From Bacteroidota bacterium (GTDB taxonomy: Bacteria; Bacteroidota; Bacteroidia; M30B66): a DNA stretch of 48,640 bases. Positions within the stretch are counted from its first letter, which is position 1, and each line of letters opens with the position of its first letter. Of the stretch, positions 1 to 8,716 are shown piece by piece. The position numbers and the translations under genes are program-made. Below the pieces are notes generated by a model. The model saw only the letters and a program-made list of their open reading frames with translations, was not told the origin of the DNA and ran no database searches. The stretch lies in contig JAIXUS010000017.1 in the NCBI GenBank assembly GCA_027483445.1, forward strand, positions 1 through 48,640. The letters run 5' to 3'.

Positions 1-120
1 ATTTTTCGTTAGCCAGAAATACAGCATCTGCTTCGTTGCCCGCGGCTCGCAGTATTCAATATACAGCTTCGCCTAGTCGCCTCGCATCTGCTGCATTTCT
101 GACTTTTTCAGTAAGCCCTA
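1..120 (-). repeat. MITE-like repeat, long form, cut by the window edge
   Basis: The outer end at 104-120 reads TTTTTCAGTAAGCCCTA. The same string ends the copy at 39847-39991, but there it closes the opposite end of the element, so it acts as a terminal inverted repeat. The inner part pairs with itself (AGAAATACAGCA near 16 against TGCTGCATTTCT near 89-100). Positions 1-15 are the start of the 145-bp unit seen complete at 17951 and 39847, so the element continues to the left of the window. No coding sequence is visible in it. Confidence 0.6.
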
Positions 121-215
121 ACGAAGGCAGGCGCCCAAAAAATGCGTATCCAGCAGTGACTGAAAAGAGCAAATGAGAGTCGATTCTGCCTTTAATGCCT
201 TGATAATAAGTCCTT

Positions 216-1067
216 TTAGGGGTTGCAAACATCGCACTGACCGGGATCGGCTTTCTCGGCTTCTCCATACGGGCGGTCTTCGTGGTAGCTGCACAGCTGA
301 CAGGCCCACGTGCTCAGGAATGGCAGTCGCGTTGGAGTTCCGCACCATGAGCAAGGCAGGCCGGAGTGGTGCTTTACCGGTGCAAATCCAGGACACTCGC
401 AAACAGAACAAGAGATGCTTAGTTTGTGGGCAAGCTTGTGTGCCACTTCCGCAATAACGGCCATGCGGCTTGGGTTGAAGTGAGCGCGCATGTCGGTTTC
501 CACATCTACGGCATTTCCGTTTGACCCAGCAGCCAGATGAAAGCACTCGAGCAGTTTTGATTCGTTGGTGATGCCTTTAATGATTCCTCCCTGGCCGTCG
601 CCATTGTGCACGATGAGGGCATGTGATGGAAACATGACGCGGCGGGCGAAATCGAGCAATTCGCGTTCGCTGTGAACACGCACACGGTCGAAGTTTGTTT
701 TGGTTGAGACAACCTCGGCGGTCCATTCCAATTGGCGCTTTACATCCACCAAAATGAGCAGCTCCATATCGGCCGGAAGAAAGAAGGCCGAAGGGTGAGG
801 ACCGAAGGAGCCCTCGCTGGCAAGCACAAGCTGAGCCCCCAAATGCTGAGCGGCCAGGAACGCTTTTTTTCTAGCCGTTTCAAGCGGTGAATCGGTTCTT
901 TCAACTTCACCGCTGAAGGTTCCCAGGATATCGGTGTCGATCTCCGGCGCCAGCTGCACCTCCAATCCATGCACTCCATTCAAGGCTGAAGCAATCGTCT
1001 CATGTTTCCCGTGTTTGGTAACCAGCCATGCGGGCATCTGAGAAAAAAATCTGCTTTTTTCTTCCAT
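216..1067 (-). CDS. DUF6671-like protein with C-terminal zinc-ribbon cysteines
   Basis: This is a protein of about 283 residues and unknown function. The N-terminal half contains TKHGKHE, a segment with DTDILGTF, and ASEGSFGPHPS, which I recognise as the DUF6671 pattern. The C-terminal 80 residues hold paired cysteines (CSVCECPGF, CSWCGTPT, CQLCSY, CDVC) that look like one or two zinc ribbons. The reading frame stays open upstream to 1244. I chose the ATG at 1065-1067 (MEEKSRFF) because a perfect TAnnTTTG box lies 5 nt upstream and because the longer forms would run into the divergent gene at 1108. The two genes start only 40 bp apart, so they may share regulation. The family assignment is from memory of its motif; the biochemical role is unknown. 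Confidence 0.75.
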   Translation of the reverse strand: MEEKSRFFSQMPAWLVTKHGKHETIASALNGVHGLEVQLAPEIDTDILGTFSGEVERTDSPLETARKKAFLAAQHLGAQLVLASEGSFGPHPSAFFLPADMELLILVDVKRQLEWTAEVVSTKTNFDRVRVHSERELLDFARRVMFPSHALIVHNGDGQGGIIKGITNESKLLECFHLAAGSNGNAVDVETDMRAHFNPSRMAVIAEVAHKLAHKLSISCSVCECPGFAPVKHHSGLPCSWCGTPTRLPFLSTWACQLCSYHEDRPYGEAEKADPGQCDVCNP

Positions 1068-1072
1068 CGCCC

Positions 1073-1080
1073 CAAAAATA
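1073..1080 (-). promoter_or_regulatory. TAnnTTTG -7 box of the DUF6671 gene
   Basis: The minus strand reads TATTTTTG, 5 nt before the ATG at 1067. It matches the Bacteroidota -7 consensus. I do not see a convincing -33 TTTG at the usual spacing. If it is used, the transcript would start at or just before the start codon. Confidence 0.5.
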
Positions 1081-1095
1081 GGCGGCTGCAAAATG

Positions 1096-1103
1096 TAGAT
1101 TTG
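1096..1103 (+). promoter_or_regulatory. TAnnTTTG -7 box of the CpcT-like gene
   Basis: TAGATTTG lies 4 nt before the ATG at 1108. It sits back to back with the box at 1073-1080 on the other strand, so the 40-bp intergenic region appears to hold two divergent promoters. Confidence 0.5.
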
Positions 1104-1107
1104 CATT

Positions 1108-1719
1108 ATGGAAAAAAGCCCTGCCATTCTTCTTTTTGCCTTCTTTTCGCTCATCATCAACCCGCTACAGTCCCAGATTACCAAAGATTTAATTGAGCTC
1201 AGAAACCTAATGTTTGGTAGTTTTTCCAGCGAGGCCCAAAGCAAGTCTGATACATCTTATTTCAATATCCATTTGCGCATGGTGCCTATTTGGACAAACC
1301 GGAACGATGCTGTGTGGCTGTACATTGAGCAGGCGGTATCTACTCGACTCGACAAGCCTTACCGGCAGCGGGTTTACAAGGTAAGTGAAACCAGTCCCGG
1401 ACAGTTTGAAAGCGCGGTATACACGTTGAAGTCGCCGCTTCGTTTTGCCCAAAAGCCTGAGTTGCTCGAAATGCTGAGTCCTGATTCATTAACGTTGAAA
1501 GAGGGTTGCTCGGTTTACCTCCAGAAAACCGGCAAGAAGAAGTTTAGTGGAGGCACACGGGGGCAATCGTGTTCTTCTGACATTAAAGGCGCTGCGTATG
1601 CAAGCTCCGAGGTAACGATTACCAAAAAGATGCTCCTAAGTTGGGACCGTGGCTTTGATGCCAGTGGCAAGCAGGTCTGGGGAGCCGAAAAGGGTGGATA
1701 TCGGTTTGTGAGGAAGTGA
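1108..1719 (+). CDS. CpcT/CpeT family protein, secreted or periplasmic
   Basis: This is a 203-residue protein. Residues 1-22 form a signal peptide ending near LQSQ. The mature part has the conserved blocks of the chromophore lyase CpcT/CpeT family: LMFGSFSSEAQS (34-45), WLYIEQA (70-76), PYRQRVYK (84-91), a conserved GC (133-134), a GA-Y-SSEV block (161-169) and SWDRGFD (178-184), followed by VWGAEKGGY. In cyanobacteria the family attaches bilins to phycobiliproteins. No phycobiliprotein is plausible in this genome, and the signal peptide puts this one outside the cytoplasm, so a lipocalin-like binding role for another ligand is an inference. It is divergent from the DUF6671 gene. Family call firm, function open. 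Confidence 0.85.
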   Translation: MEKSPAILLFAFFSLIINPLQSQITKDLIELRNLMFGSFSSEAQSKSDTSYFNIHLRMVPIWTNRNDAVWLYIEQAVSTRLDKPYRQRVYKVSETSPGQFESAVYTLKSPLRFAQKPELLEMLSPDSLTLKEGCSVYLQKTGKKKFSGGTRGQSCSSDIKGAAYASSEVTITKKMLLSWDRGFDASGKQVWGAEKGGYRFVRK

Positions 1720-1730
1720 GAGATTATAAC

Positions 1731-1758
1731 TGAGTACTAAGTACTGAGTATTTAGTCT
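1731..1758. repeat. Four imperfect heptamer repeats
   Basis: Units TGAGTAC, TAAGTAC, TGAGTAT and TTAGTCT follow one another just after the CpcT-like gene. This is a short degenerate tandem repeat in a 240-bp gap between convergent genes. Apart from it I see nothing in 1720-1959. Confidence 0.5.
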
Positions 1759-1959
1759 TGAGGCCGGGCTTAATGTAACAGTTGAGGAGGGCGTTTTTTT
1801 GAGCCCTGAAAACACAACTTTTATTGCTAAATTGTTCATTAAACCTGAGCTTCAGGGTTTTTGAGCATTCAAATGTTAAGCTATGTTTTACGTTGTACGT
1901 TTCAGCCCAAGATTCTCACAAAATCTGCGATAGACAAAGAATCCAAGATTTGAAACTCA

Positions 1960-2862
1960 TCACGACCAAATGTGACAAGCAGTTCTAAACGTGTTGGCGT
2001 GGGCTTCAACCACATCAGCTACGCGGGGCGAGTAGCCGCCACCCATTACGGCAACGAGCGGAATTTGATGTTTTGCGGCAAGCTCCATCACCAGCTGGTC
2101 GCGCTCCTTGCAGCCTTGCATGCTTAAGCCCAGCCGTCCAAGCTTATCGCTGGCCAGCACATCAACGCCCGATTGGAAAAAGAGAAAGTCGGGCCGCTCT
2201 GTTTCAATAAGTTGCGGAAGCACCTCGCCCAAAATTCCCAGGTAGGCATTGTCGCCGGTGCCATCATCAAGCTCAATATCGAGATGCGATTTCTCCTTGT
2301 GGTGCGGATAATTCTTTTTGCCATGCATCGAGAAGGTGAAAACATCGCTTCTTGCGGTAAACAAGGCCGCAGTGCCATTGCCTTGGTGCACGTCTAAATC
2401 TACCACCAGCACCTTTTTCACCAGCTTGTTGGAGAGCAGCAGCTCGGTGGCCAGGGCAATGTCGTTGAGTAAGCAAAACCCCTCACCGCGGTCGCGAAAG
2501 GCGTGGTGAGTGCCGCCGGCCACATTGAGCGCCACGCCGAATTCTAAGGCATATTTCGCGGCCTGCCAAGTACCACCGGCAATGAGGATTTCGCGGTTAA
2601 CCAGTGCTTGTGAAAGCGGAAACCCCGTTTTACGCATTTCACGTTCGGTAATGGTAAGGTTACGCAACGAATGCCAGTAAGTGGAGTCGTGCACCTGGAG
2701 GATCTCGGCTTCTTGCAGGGGCTCCGGCCTGAAAAGTTGCTCAGGCGCAATGCTCCCTTCGAACATCAATTGCTCGGGCAGCAGCGCGTATTTCTCCATG
2801 GGGAATCGATGGCCTTCCGGTAAAGGATGTTGATATTCTGGAGCCCAGGCTATGAAAACCAT
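1960..2862 (-). CDS. Histone deacetylase family (arginase/deacetylase fold) hydrolase
   Basis: This is a 300-residue zinc amidohydrolase of the HDAC/acetylpolyamine amidohydrolase superfamily. It has the active-site histidine pair in GGTHHAF (H119, H120), the metal ligands in DLDVHQGNG (D157, H159) and in SGVDVLASDKLG (D234), and the glycine-rich MGGGYS block near the end. The single-domain length fits bacterial class IV-like members. Bacterial relatives remove acyl groups from small amines or from proteins; the substrate here cannot be read from sequence. It is divergent from the T9SS protein at 2927 with a 64-bp gap, and convergent with the CpcT-like gene. The ATG at 2862 gives the expected N-terminus. 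Confidence 0.9.
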   Translation of the reverse strand: MVFIAWAPEYQHPLPEGHRFPMEKYALLPEQLMFEGSIAPEQLFRPEPLQEAEILQVHDSTYWHSLRNLTITEREMRKTGFPLSQALVNREILIAGGTWQAAKYALEFGVALNVAGGTHHAFRDRGEGFCLLNDIALATELLLSNKLVKKVLVVDLDVHQGNGTAALFTARSDVFTFSMHGKKNYPHHKEKSHLDIELDDGTGDNAYLGILGEVLPQLIETERPDFLFFQSGVDVLASDKLGRLGLSMQGCKERDQLVMELAAKHQIPLVAVMGGGYSPRVADVVEAHANTFRTACHIWS

Positions 2863-2876
2863 GTGGTGGTGAGGGT

Positions 2877-2884
2877 TATTTTTG
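2877..2884 (+). promoter_or_regulatory. TAnnTTTG -7 box upstream of the type B T9SS protein
   Basis: TATTTTTG lies 42 nt before the ATG at 2927. Transcription from it would leave a leader of about 35-40 nt, longer than at the other boxes in this window. Confidence 0.4.
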
Positions 2885-2926
2885 CGCTATTGCAGCAAAC
2901 ATCGTGATTTCTGCATCAACCGAGAT

Positions 2927-4735
2927 ATGGCGCTTAAGTTTAGTTTGTGCGTGCTTTTTTTGATTGGATGGGCTTCGAAATGCATGGCACAACCGCAATA
3001 TTTCAAGTACCTCGGTGCGCCCTTTTCAGAGATGGCTCAAGGCACCGCAGCCCGAAACGATGGCACGCTGCTGGTCATCAGCTCCGGAACTGCCAATCCG
3101 CCCCAGAATAGCTTGGTGTGCGGCGGTTTCTCGCTGCTCAATGCCGAAGGCAGCCTACTCAACAGCCGCACGTTTACCCTGGGACAGGAATCTTTTTTCT
3201 TCCGCAAAGCTGTGGCCTACACAAACAACAACTGGCTGTGCCTCGGAGCCGGGGGCGATTTTAACCAGGCCTGTAAGTCGATTATTTCGGTGCATTCCAA
3301 CGACGGAACACCTTTGCAAACCTGGCGACTCAGAACAACCGGAGCCGATTTTCCGGTTGATCTTGAAGTATTGCCCAACGGTCACATTTTGGTGCTGTGT
3401 TGCAGCAACTACAATGTTGGATATGAAGAAGGTACGCTAATCGAGCTTGATGAAAACTTTCAGCTTTTACGTGCTTCACGCTTTTTCCTGCCCAACAAAG
3501 AAATGATGTTCAGCGGTTTAAGTTTAGGCCTCCAGGGCAGCATTTTTTTGGGTGGCTACGCCAAGATGACCGGGTTCTTCAACGATGCCTTTGTAATCAA
3601 GTTGAACAGTAATTGGGACATTGAATGGCAGCAATATTACGGTACATTCTACGATGATGAGCTTAGCGACCTCAGTGTGGACGGCTTGGGAAATCCGGTG
3701 TTTTGCGGCTACAGCTACTTTCAGGGCTCCGAGTGGAATGCTTGGTGGGCCGGTGTAAGGGCCGAAAACGGAAGCCTTCGCCACACGGCCCATTTTGATG
3801 CCGGACAGGATGAGCGCTTTCGCAGCATCGTGCGTGATGGAGCCCGTTTCAGGATTGCGGGCGACGCCGGCTCGTTCGACGATCGCGATATTGTGTGGGG
3901 ACTTTTTGAGCCATCAGGCCTGGCCCTGCAAACGCGCAAACTGGATTGGGGCAACCCATTTACCAATTACCCATCGTCGATTCAGGCTTCGGGTGATGGT
4001 GGCTGGGTGCTGAGTGGCGACTTTACATTTTTCAATGGTAGTCGCGATATTGGGCTGCTCAAGATGGATTCTCAAGGCGATCCGGGTTGTTTGAACTCCA
4101 CATGGGCACCCGCGCCCTTCGCTGCGGAAGTTGAAGCATCAACCTTGTTTTCGAACAAATTGCAGGCTTCAACTCAGGTGCAATCGGCCACTTTAAGCCT
4201 CAACAGTACGCAGTATTTCATGAATACAGTGTGTGAAGTCATCCCGCCGAAGGCGAACTGGACAACAAGCCCAAAACCCGCCGAATGTCCGGGTGTATGT
4301 ATGTTGTTCGAGAGCAGTAGTCAATACTACGACTCTCTGTTTTGGAGTTTTGATGGCCCTTTTGAGCAAACCGGCAGCGACACCGTATTTGAAGTGTGCG
4401 TGCCCGGGCCGGGGAAGTATCCGGTTCGGCTGGTGGCCAAGAGTTCGGTTGGCATCGATACCTTGATTTCACTCGTAGACTTTACCGGCGATTGTGCTCC
4501 AGTTGTACCGAATGCCATTAGTCCGAATGGTGATGGCCTGAACGATACGTTTGAAATTCTCTTTTTGCCCCCGGGCAGCCGGCTGAGTGTGTATTCGCGC
4601 TGGGGCAAACGGATTTATCAATCTGAATCTTACGACAACAGTTGGTCGATTCAGGAGTCGGGCGTCTACTACTTTGTGCTGGAGTTTCCTGACAACACCT
4701 CGCTGAGTGGCTATGTGTCGGTGTTTGCTGACTAA
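2927..4735 (+). CDS. Secreted protein with type B T9SS (gliding motility-associated) C-terminal domain
   Basis: This is a protein of about 602 residues. The ATG at 2927 opens a clean signal peptide (MALKFSLCVLFLIG, cleavage near CMAQ); an upstream TTG at 2882 in the same frame is less likely. Residues about 25-410 show repeated SSxG, GGY and GDF strands like a beta-propeller. A PKD/Ig-like region follows (FWSFDGPFEQTG, GKYPVRLVAKS). The last 80 residues are the type B sorting domain: PNAISPNGDGLNDTFEI, then LSVYSRWGKRIYQS. Such proteins cross the outer membrane by T9SS and stay on the surface or are released. Its stop codon overlaps the stop of the convergent gene at 4732. The specific role is unknown. 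Confidence 0.85.
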   Translation: MALKFSLCVLFLIGWASKCMAQPQYFKYLGAPFSEMAQGTAARNDGTLLVISSGTANPPQNSLVCGGFSLLNAEGSLLNSRTFTLGQESFFFRKAVAYTNNNWLCLGAGGDFNQACKSIISVHSNDGTPLQTWRLRTTGADFPVDLEVLPNGHILVLCCSNYNVGYEEGTLIELDENFQLLRASRFFLPNKEMMFSGLSLGLQGSIFLGGYAKMTGFFNDAFVIKLNSNWDIEWQQYYGTFYDDELSDLSVDGLGNPVFCGYSYFQGSEWNAWWAGVRAENGSLRHTAHFDAGQDERFRSIVRDGARFRIAGDAGSFDDRDIVWGLFEPSGLALQTRKLDWGNPFTNYPSSIQASGDGGWVLSGDFTFFNGSRDIGLLKMDSQGDPGCLNSTWAPAPFAAEVEASTLFSNKLQASTQVQSATLSLNSTQYFMNTVCEVIPPKANWTTSPKPAECPGVCMLFESSSQYYDSLFWSFDGPFEQTGSDTVFEVCVPGPGKYPVRLVAKSSVGIDTLISLVDFTGDCAPVVPNAISPNGDGLNDTFEILFLPPGSRLSVYSRWGKRIYQSESYDNSWSIQESGVYYFVLEFPDNTSLSGYVSVFAD

Positions 4736-5247
4736 AACGCAAAGCCCAGGCTAATGCCGGCTAAGGGCAGAAAAGGTCGGTCGTTTACAACCCAATCGTC
4801 GGGGTCATACGCTTCAATCATTGGGCTGAAGGTAAAGCGAAAGATAAACCCATCATTTCCTTGGTAGCGGTAACCGATTACAGGATTCACGAAGACGTAG
4901 GTTGATTCTCCGCCCATAATTCCAAAGGCATAAGTGCGAACTCCGTTTGCTCCGATTTCGAGGCGGTTCTTACTTTTTCCGAGAACCATGTTTACGCCTA
5001 CCAATGGAACCGCACTCACAAAGATGATGGAACCCACGCCAATTCGAACATTCAACTCGATACTTGAATCGCTTACCAAGGTGCGTTCGTAGTTGAGCCC
5101 AAGTCCAAAAGTACTACCGATGAGTTCGCCATAAATTCGGTTTTTCTTCCGGCTACGGTCGGAGTAGATTTCTGGATCGAGCTCCTGGGCTTTGGAAAAG
5201 TCGCAAACCAGTACGAGTAAAAAGGCCAGAAGAACAGTCCGAATCAT
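4732..5247 (-). CDS. Small outer-membrane beta-barrel-like hypothetical protein
   Basis: This 171-residue protein has a signal peptide (MIRTVLLAFLLVLVC, cleavage near SKAQ). The mature part alternates hydrophobic and polar residues (GLGLNYERTL, IELNVRIGVG, FVNPVIGYRYQ, FIFRFTFSPM) and ends in LAGISLGFAF. The terminal aromatic is the usual beta-barrel end signal. I do not recognise a named family. A TAATTTG box lies 6 nt before the start. Its TAG stop (4732-4734) overlaps the TAA of the convergent gene (4733-4735), so neither gene has room for its own terminator. Confidence 0.65.
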   Translation of the reverse strand: MIRTVLLAFLLVLVCDFSKAQELDPEIYSDRSRKKNRIYGELIGSTFGLGLNYERTLVSDSSIELNVRIGVGSIIFVSAVPLVGVNMVLGKSKNRLEIGANGVRTYAFGIMGGESTYVFVNPVIGYRYQGNDGFIFRFTFSPMIEAYDPDDWVVNDRPFLPLAGISLGFAF

Positions 5248-5289
5248 ATCAGCAAATTACTCATAAATTGTTTCCGAACAGCCTACCAC

Positions 5290-6924
5290 TTAAACTTGCA
5301 GCACACCGGTATTGTAGCGCTTTTCAATCGGAGCATGGTTGGCGGCTTCTATGCCCATCGAGATAATTTTCCGCGTTTCGATGGGATCGATGATGGCATC
5401 CACCACCAATCGCGCTGCGCTGTAGTAAATGCTGGTGGTTTGCTCATAGTGCGAGAAAATCTTGTCGTAGAGGGATTTTTCATCTTCCGGGGTGATTTCT
5501 TTGCCCTTCGCTTTTAGCGCGCTTACTTCGATTTGCAGCAATACCTTGGCTGCTTGTGCGCCGCCCATCACGGCAATTTGTGCCGTTGGCCAGGCCAGCA
5601 TCAGGCGCGGATCGTAGGCTTTGCCACACATGGCGTAGTTGCCGGCGCCGTAAGAATTGCCAATCACCACGGTAAATTTCGGAACCACGCTATTGGCCAT
5701 GGCATTCACCATTTTTGCTCCGTCTTTAATAATACCGCCGTGCTCAGAACGGGAGCCCACCATAAAGCCGGTAACATCTTGTAAAAACACGAGGGGAATT
5801 TTCTTTTGGTTGCAGTTCATAATGAAGCGCGCGGCTTTATCGGCCGAATCGGAGTAGATAACCCCACCAAACTGCATTTCTCCCTTTTTGCTTTTCACAA
5901 TTTTTCGCTGATTGGCCACAATGCCAACCGCCCAGCCATCAATACGCGCCAAGCCGCAAACTATGCTTTGTCCGTATTTGTCTTTGTAAGCCTCAAACTC
6001 AGAGTTGTCGACCAACCTTTCGATGACTTCCATCACATCGTAAGGCTTATCGCGCGTTTCGGGCATGATTCCATAAATTTCCTGCGAATCTTTGGCCGGC
6101 TGAGTTGGGGCAATGCGGTCGAAGCCTGCATTGGCGGGAGCTCCAACCTTGTGCATGATGTTTCTGATTCGGTCGAGAGCATCAGCGTCGTTTTCGCATT
6201 TGTAGTCGGTAACGCCCGAAATTTCGCAATGGGTTGTGGCGCCACCAAGTGTTTCGTTGTCGATATCCTCACCAATGGCCGCCTTTACGAGGTATGAGCC
6301 GGCCAGGAAAATCGTTCCTGTTTCCTTCACAATCATGGCTTCGTCGCTCATGATTGGCAAATAGGCGCCACCAGCCACACAGGAGCCCATCACCGCAGCA
6401 ATTTGAAGAATGCCCATCGACGACATCATGGCGTTGTTTCGAAATATTCGTCCAAAATGCTCCTTGTCGGGGAAAATCTCGTCTTGCATTGGCAAGTAAA
6501 CGCCGGCACTGTCGACGAGATAAATAATTGGAATGTGATTTTCCATGGCAATTTCCTGCGCACGGAGATTCTTCTTCCCCGTAATCGGAAACCACGCACC
6601 TGCCTTAACAGTAGCATCATTGGCCACTACAATGCAGAGCCGTTTGTGGATGTAACCCATCACAACTACTACACCTCCGGCCGGACAGCCACCATGTTCC
6701 TTGTACATTTCAAAACCGGCAAAAGCCCCAATTTCGAAGTTGGGCTTGTCTTTATCGAGCAAATAGCTAATGCGTTCACGTGCAGTCATCTTGCCTCGGG
6801 CATGCTCTTTCTCGATTCGACTTTTCCCGCCGCCTAGCATAATCGCTTGCAGCTTTTGGTTCATGGCCGAGGTGAGGAGGCGCATTTTGTCTTCGTTCTT
6901 GTTAAATTCGAGCGATTCTGACAT
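5290..6924 (-). CDS. Acyl-CoA carboxylase, carboxyltransferase (beta) subunit
   Basis: This 544-residue protein has the usual length and organisation of biotin-dependent acyl-CoA carboxylase beta chains. The N-terminal half has ARGKMTARERI, VVVMGYIHKRLCIVVANDATVKAGAW and LVDSAGVYLPMQ. The C-terminal half has FLQDVTGFMVG, the GNSYGAGNYAMCGKAYDPR block and MGGAQAA. It moves a carboxyl group from carboxybiotin to an acyl-CoA in the cytoplasm. The sequence resembles methylcrotonyl-CoA carboxylase beta (leucine breakdown) more than propionyl-CoA carboxylase, but the substrate is an inference. No biotin-carrier alpha subunit is present in the window. It appears monocistronic. The 241-bp region behind its start (6925-7165) shows nothing recognisable. 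Confidence 0.92.
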   Translation of the reverse strand: MSESLEFNKNEDKMRLLTSAMNQKLQAIMLGGGKSRIEKEHARGKMTARERISYLLDKDKPNFEIGAFAGFEMYKEHGGCPAGGVVVVMGYIHKRLCIVVANDATVKAGAWFPITGKKNLRAQEIAMENHIPIIYLVDSAGVYLPMQDEIFPDKEHFGRIFRNNAMMSSMGILQIAAVMGSCVAGGAYLPIMSDEAMIVKETGTIFLAGSYLVKAAIGEDIDNETLGGATTHCEISGVTDYKCENDADALDRIRNIMHKVGAPANAGFDRIAPTQPAKDSQEIYGIMPETRDKPYDVMEVIERLVDNSEFEAYKDKYGQSIVCGLARIDGWAVGIVANQRKIVKSKKGEMQFGGVIYSDSADKAARFIMNCNQKKIPLVFLQDVTGFMVGSRSEHGGIIKDGAKMVNAMANSVVPKFTVVIGNSYGAGNYAMCGKAYDPRLMLAWPTAQIAVMGGAQAAKVLLQIEVSALKAKGKEITPEDEKSLYDKIFSHYEQTTSIYYSAARLVVDAIIDPIETRKIISMGIEAANHAPIEKRYNTGVLQV

Positions 6925-7165
6925 AAAATTGGTTTGCAGTTTTGGGAGTTGCCCGCAAATATGGTCAAAAGGGCGTTAGGTTCTGCTTCCAGCGCTTAGC
7001 TCAGCGTTGTAGTTTTTGTTTTCCGCGTTCGCGGGATGACCTTACGGGTAAACGGAGCTCCAGCGGCCCAAGCTAATTTGCTGTTCAGGAATACAATTTC
7101 GGCGCATAATTTTGGACTTGCAGCACGGTTAAAACGCACACGCATCAATACGTTTTCACCAAAAT

Positions 7166-8698
7166 CTATTGTTTAGAATTAAGCCTCCGCTTGTAAATCC
7201 GCACCCACGACTGGGTGGCCACCCTTTCCCATTCGGGCGAATGGTCGAGTTTGCGCATCCATTCTTTTAGTTCCTCCTGGCTTACCGGCCAAGGACTTTC
7301 ATGTGTGGAAAGCACGATGTATTCGGCATCTTTAACAACCGGAAAGTGATAAACCTTGTCGCGCAATGAAAGGTAGGGTTGAAAAGGCGATTGTGTTGAA
7401 ACGATGGCATCGCTTGGAATACGGTTAAGCTGTTCTTTCACCAACGCTGTAGGGTAATGTCTCTTATAGTGATGCTCGCTGTAGAATCGAATACGATTTT
7501 TTTCTTCCCAGAGGCATGTAGGCTGCATCAGATGAATGACTCCCGCCGCACTTCCTGCCAAACACAAGCCCAACACACTCCATTTCAGCGAAGGCTTTCT
7601 TATCGTAGTAATAACCTCGCTCACACCAATGGCCATGATGGGGGCAAATTCAACCGCATACTGAACATAAATTCCCCATTTGAGCGGGTCGTTGTGGAAG
7701 AACTTCTGGAAGAACAGCGGAATCATCATAATCAGATAGCCCGGTCGCCGTAACAGTAAGGGTAATCCTGCAAGGCCAAGCAGCACTAAAAATTCTGGCT
7801 TCACACAATCGGCTTCCGGGTTGTTGCTGTGGTTCGCGAAAAACAGTGAGAGCGTTTCGAGCGGTTGTGCGAACATAAAACGCAAGGCTTCGCCGGATGA
7901 CTTTCCGAGCACCGCATAGTGGAAATGCGGGTAAGTGCCGGCCTTTGAAAGCGCAGGCATGATCATTCCCGTAATCACCACAAATGCTGCAGCCGAAGCA
8001 AACGACATCAATCCAAGATGCATGAGCGTTCTTCGTGATTTATAAAATTCCACCATGAGTCCGAGACAAACAAAAATCATCCACAAACTCATGTTTTCCT
8101 TTCCAACAATCATGAATGCAAGCCATAGCCAGGCCACTCCAAGGCGTTTTTGGTGTAAGGCTAAAATGAATGCCGGGAGTATGCAGGCCGCAATAACATT
8201 GCTGTGATAGTCGAAACTGATGGCCGAATAAATACCGAAGAACAAGTAAAACAGCCACATGCCTCCCAGACTCAGGTGCTCGCCAAGTCCTCGGTACAAA
8301 AGCAGTTTCTTTATCATTATTCCGGCCCAAACCACAAAACCTACCTGAACAACCAGCAAGGTGTAAGTGCCAAAAATCCAGCTTAACGGGGAGAACAAAG
8401 GCAAATACAGGTCGAAATGATCCGATAGCAGATTTTCTGGTTCAGCCTTAAAGGCCAAACTATCGTTGAACTGAAAATGGGCGTAATCCCACAGCGCATT
8501 GGTATAAGCTCCTAAGTCGAGTGCGTAGGTGCGAAACACGAAATGGTTCGTCCATGAAATTGAGGCATACAACACCAAGAATAACCATGGGGCTTGCCTT
8601 ACAACAATTGGTGCAATGTTTCGACCCGCCTCTGCAAGACGCTTCAAGGCCGTTCCAATTCTACCTTTTAGGCCTCGATTGTTACTGAATTTCGGCAT
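7166..8698 (-). CDS. DUF2079 polytopic membrane protein
   Basis: This 510-residue inner-membrane protein has about nine or ten hydrophobic segments. The conserved DUF2079 features are near the N-terminus: an aromatic-rich loop with YALDLGAYTNALWDYAHF, then LLSDHFDLYLPLFSPL, and later FDYHSNVIAACILPAF and KENMSLW. The C-terminal 110 residues are soluble and end in SWVRIYKRR, with a pattern (SDAIVSTQSPFQPYLSLR) common in this family. The family resembles GT-C glycosyltransferases in layout, but no reaction is established. It starts 18 nt after the stop of the MazG-like gene on the same strand, so they probably form an operon. Confidence 0.85.
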   Translation of the reverse strand: MPKFSNNRGLKGRIGTALKRLAEAGRNIAPIVVRQAPWLFLVLYASISWTNHFVFRTYALDLGAYTNALWDYAHFQFNDSLAFKAEPENLLSDHFDLYLPLFSPLSWIFGTYTLLVVQVGFVVWAGIMIKKLLLYRGLGEHLSLGGMWLFYLFFGIYSAISFDYHSNVIAACILPAFILALHQKRLGVAWLWLAFMIVGKENMSLWMIFVCLGLMVEFYKSRRTLMHLGLMSFASAAAFVVITGMIMPALSKAGTYPHFHYAVLGKSSGEALRFMFAQPLETLSLFFANHSNNPEADCVKPEFLVLLGLAGLPLLLRRPGYLIMMIPLFFQKFFHNDPLKWGIYVQYAVEFAPIMAIGVSEVITTIRKPSLKWSVLGLCLAGSAAGVIHLMQPTCLWEEKNRIRFYSEHHYKRHYPTALVKEQLNRIPSDAIVSTQSPFQPYLSLRDKVYHFPVVKDAEYIVLSTHESPWPVSQEELKEWMRKLDHSPEWERVATQSWVRIYKRRLNSKQ

Positions 8699-8716
8699 GT
8701 AGGGTGAAATTCAGGC

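Noticed and set aside
1108-1719. Naming the CpcT-like protein a phycobiliprotein lyase
   Set aside because: The family match is good, but the signal peptide and the Bacteroidota setting make bilin attachment to phycobiliproteins implausible; only the family name is reported.
2882-2926. Upstream TTG start for the type B T9SS protein
   Set aside because: It would place 15 polar residues before a clean signal peptide; the ATG at 2927 is better. The same reasoning removed TTG starts at 18133 and 31185.
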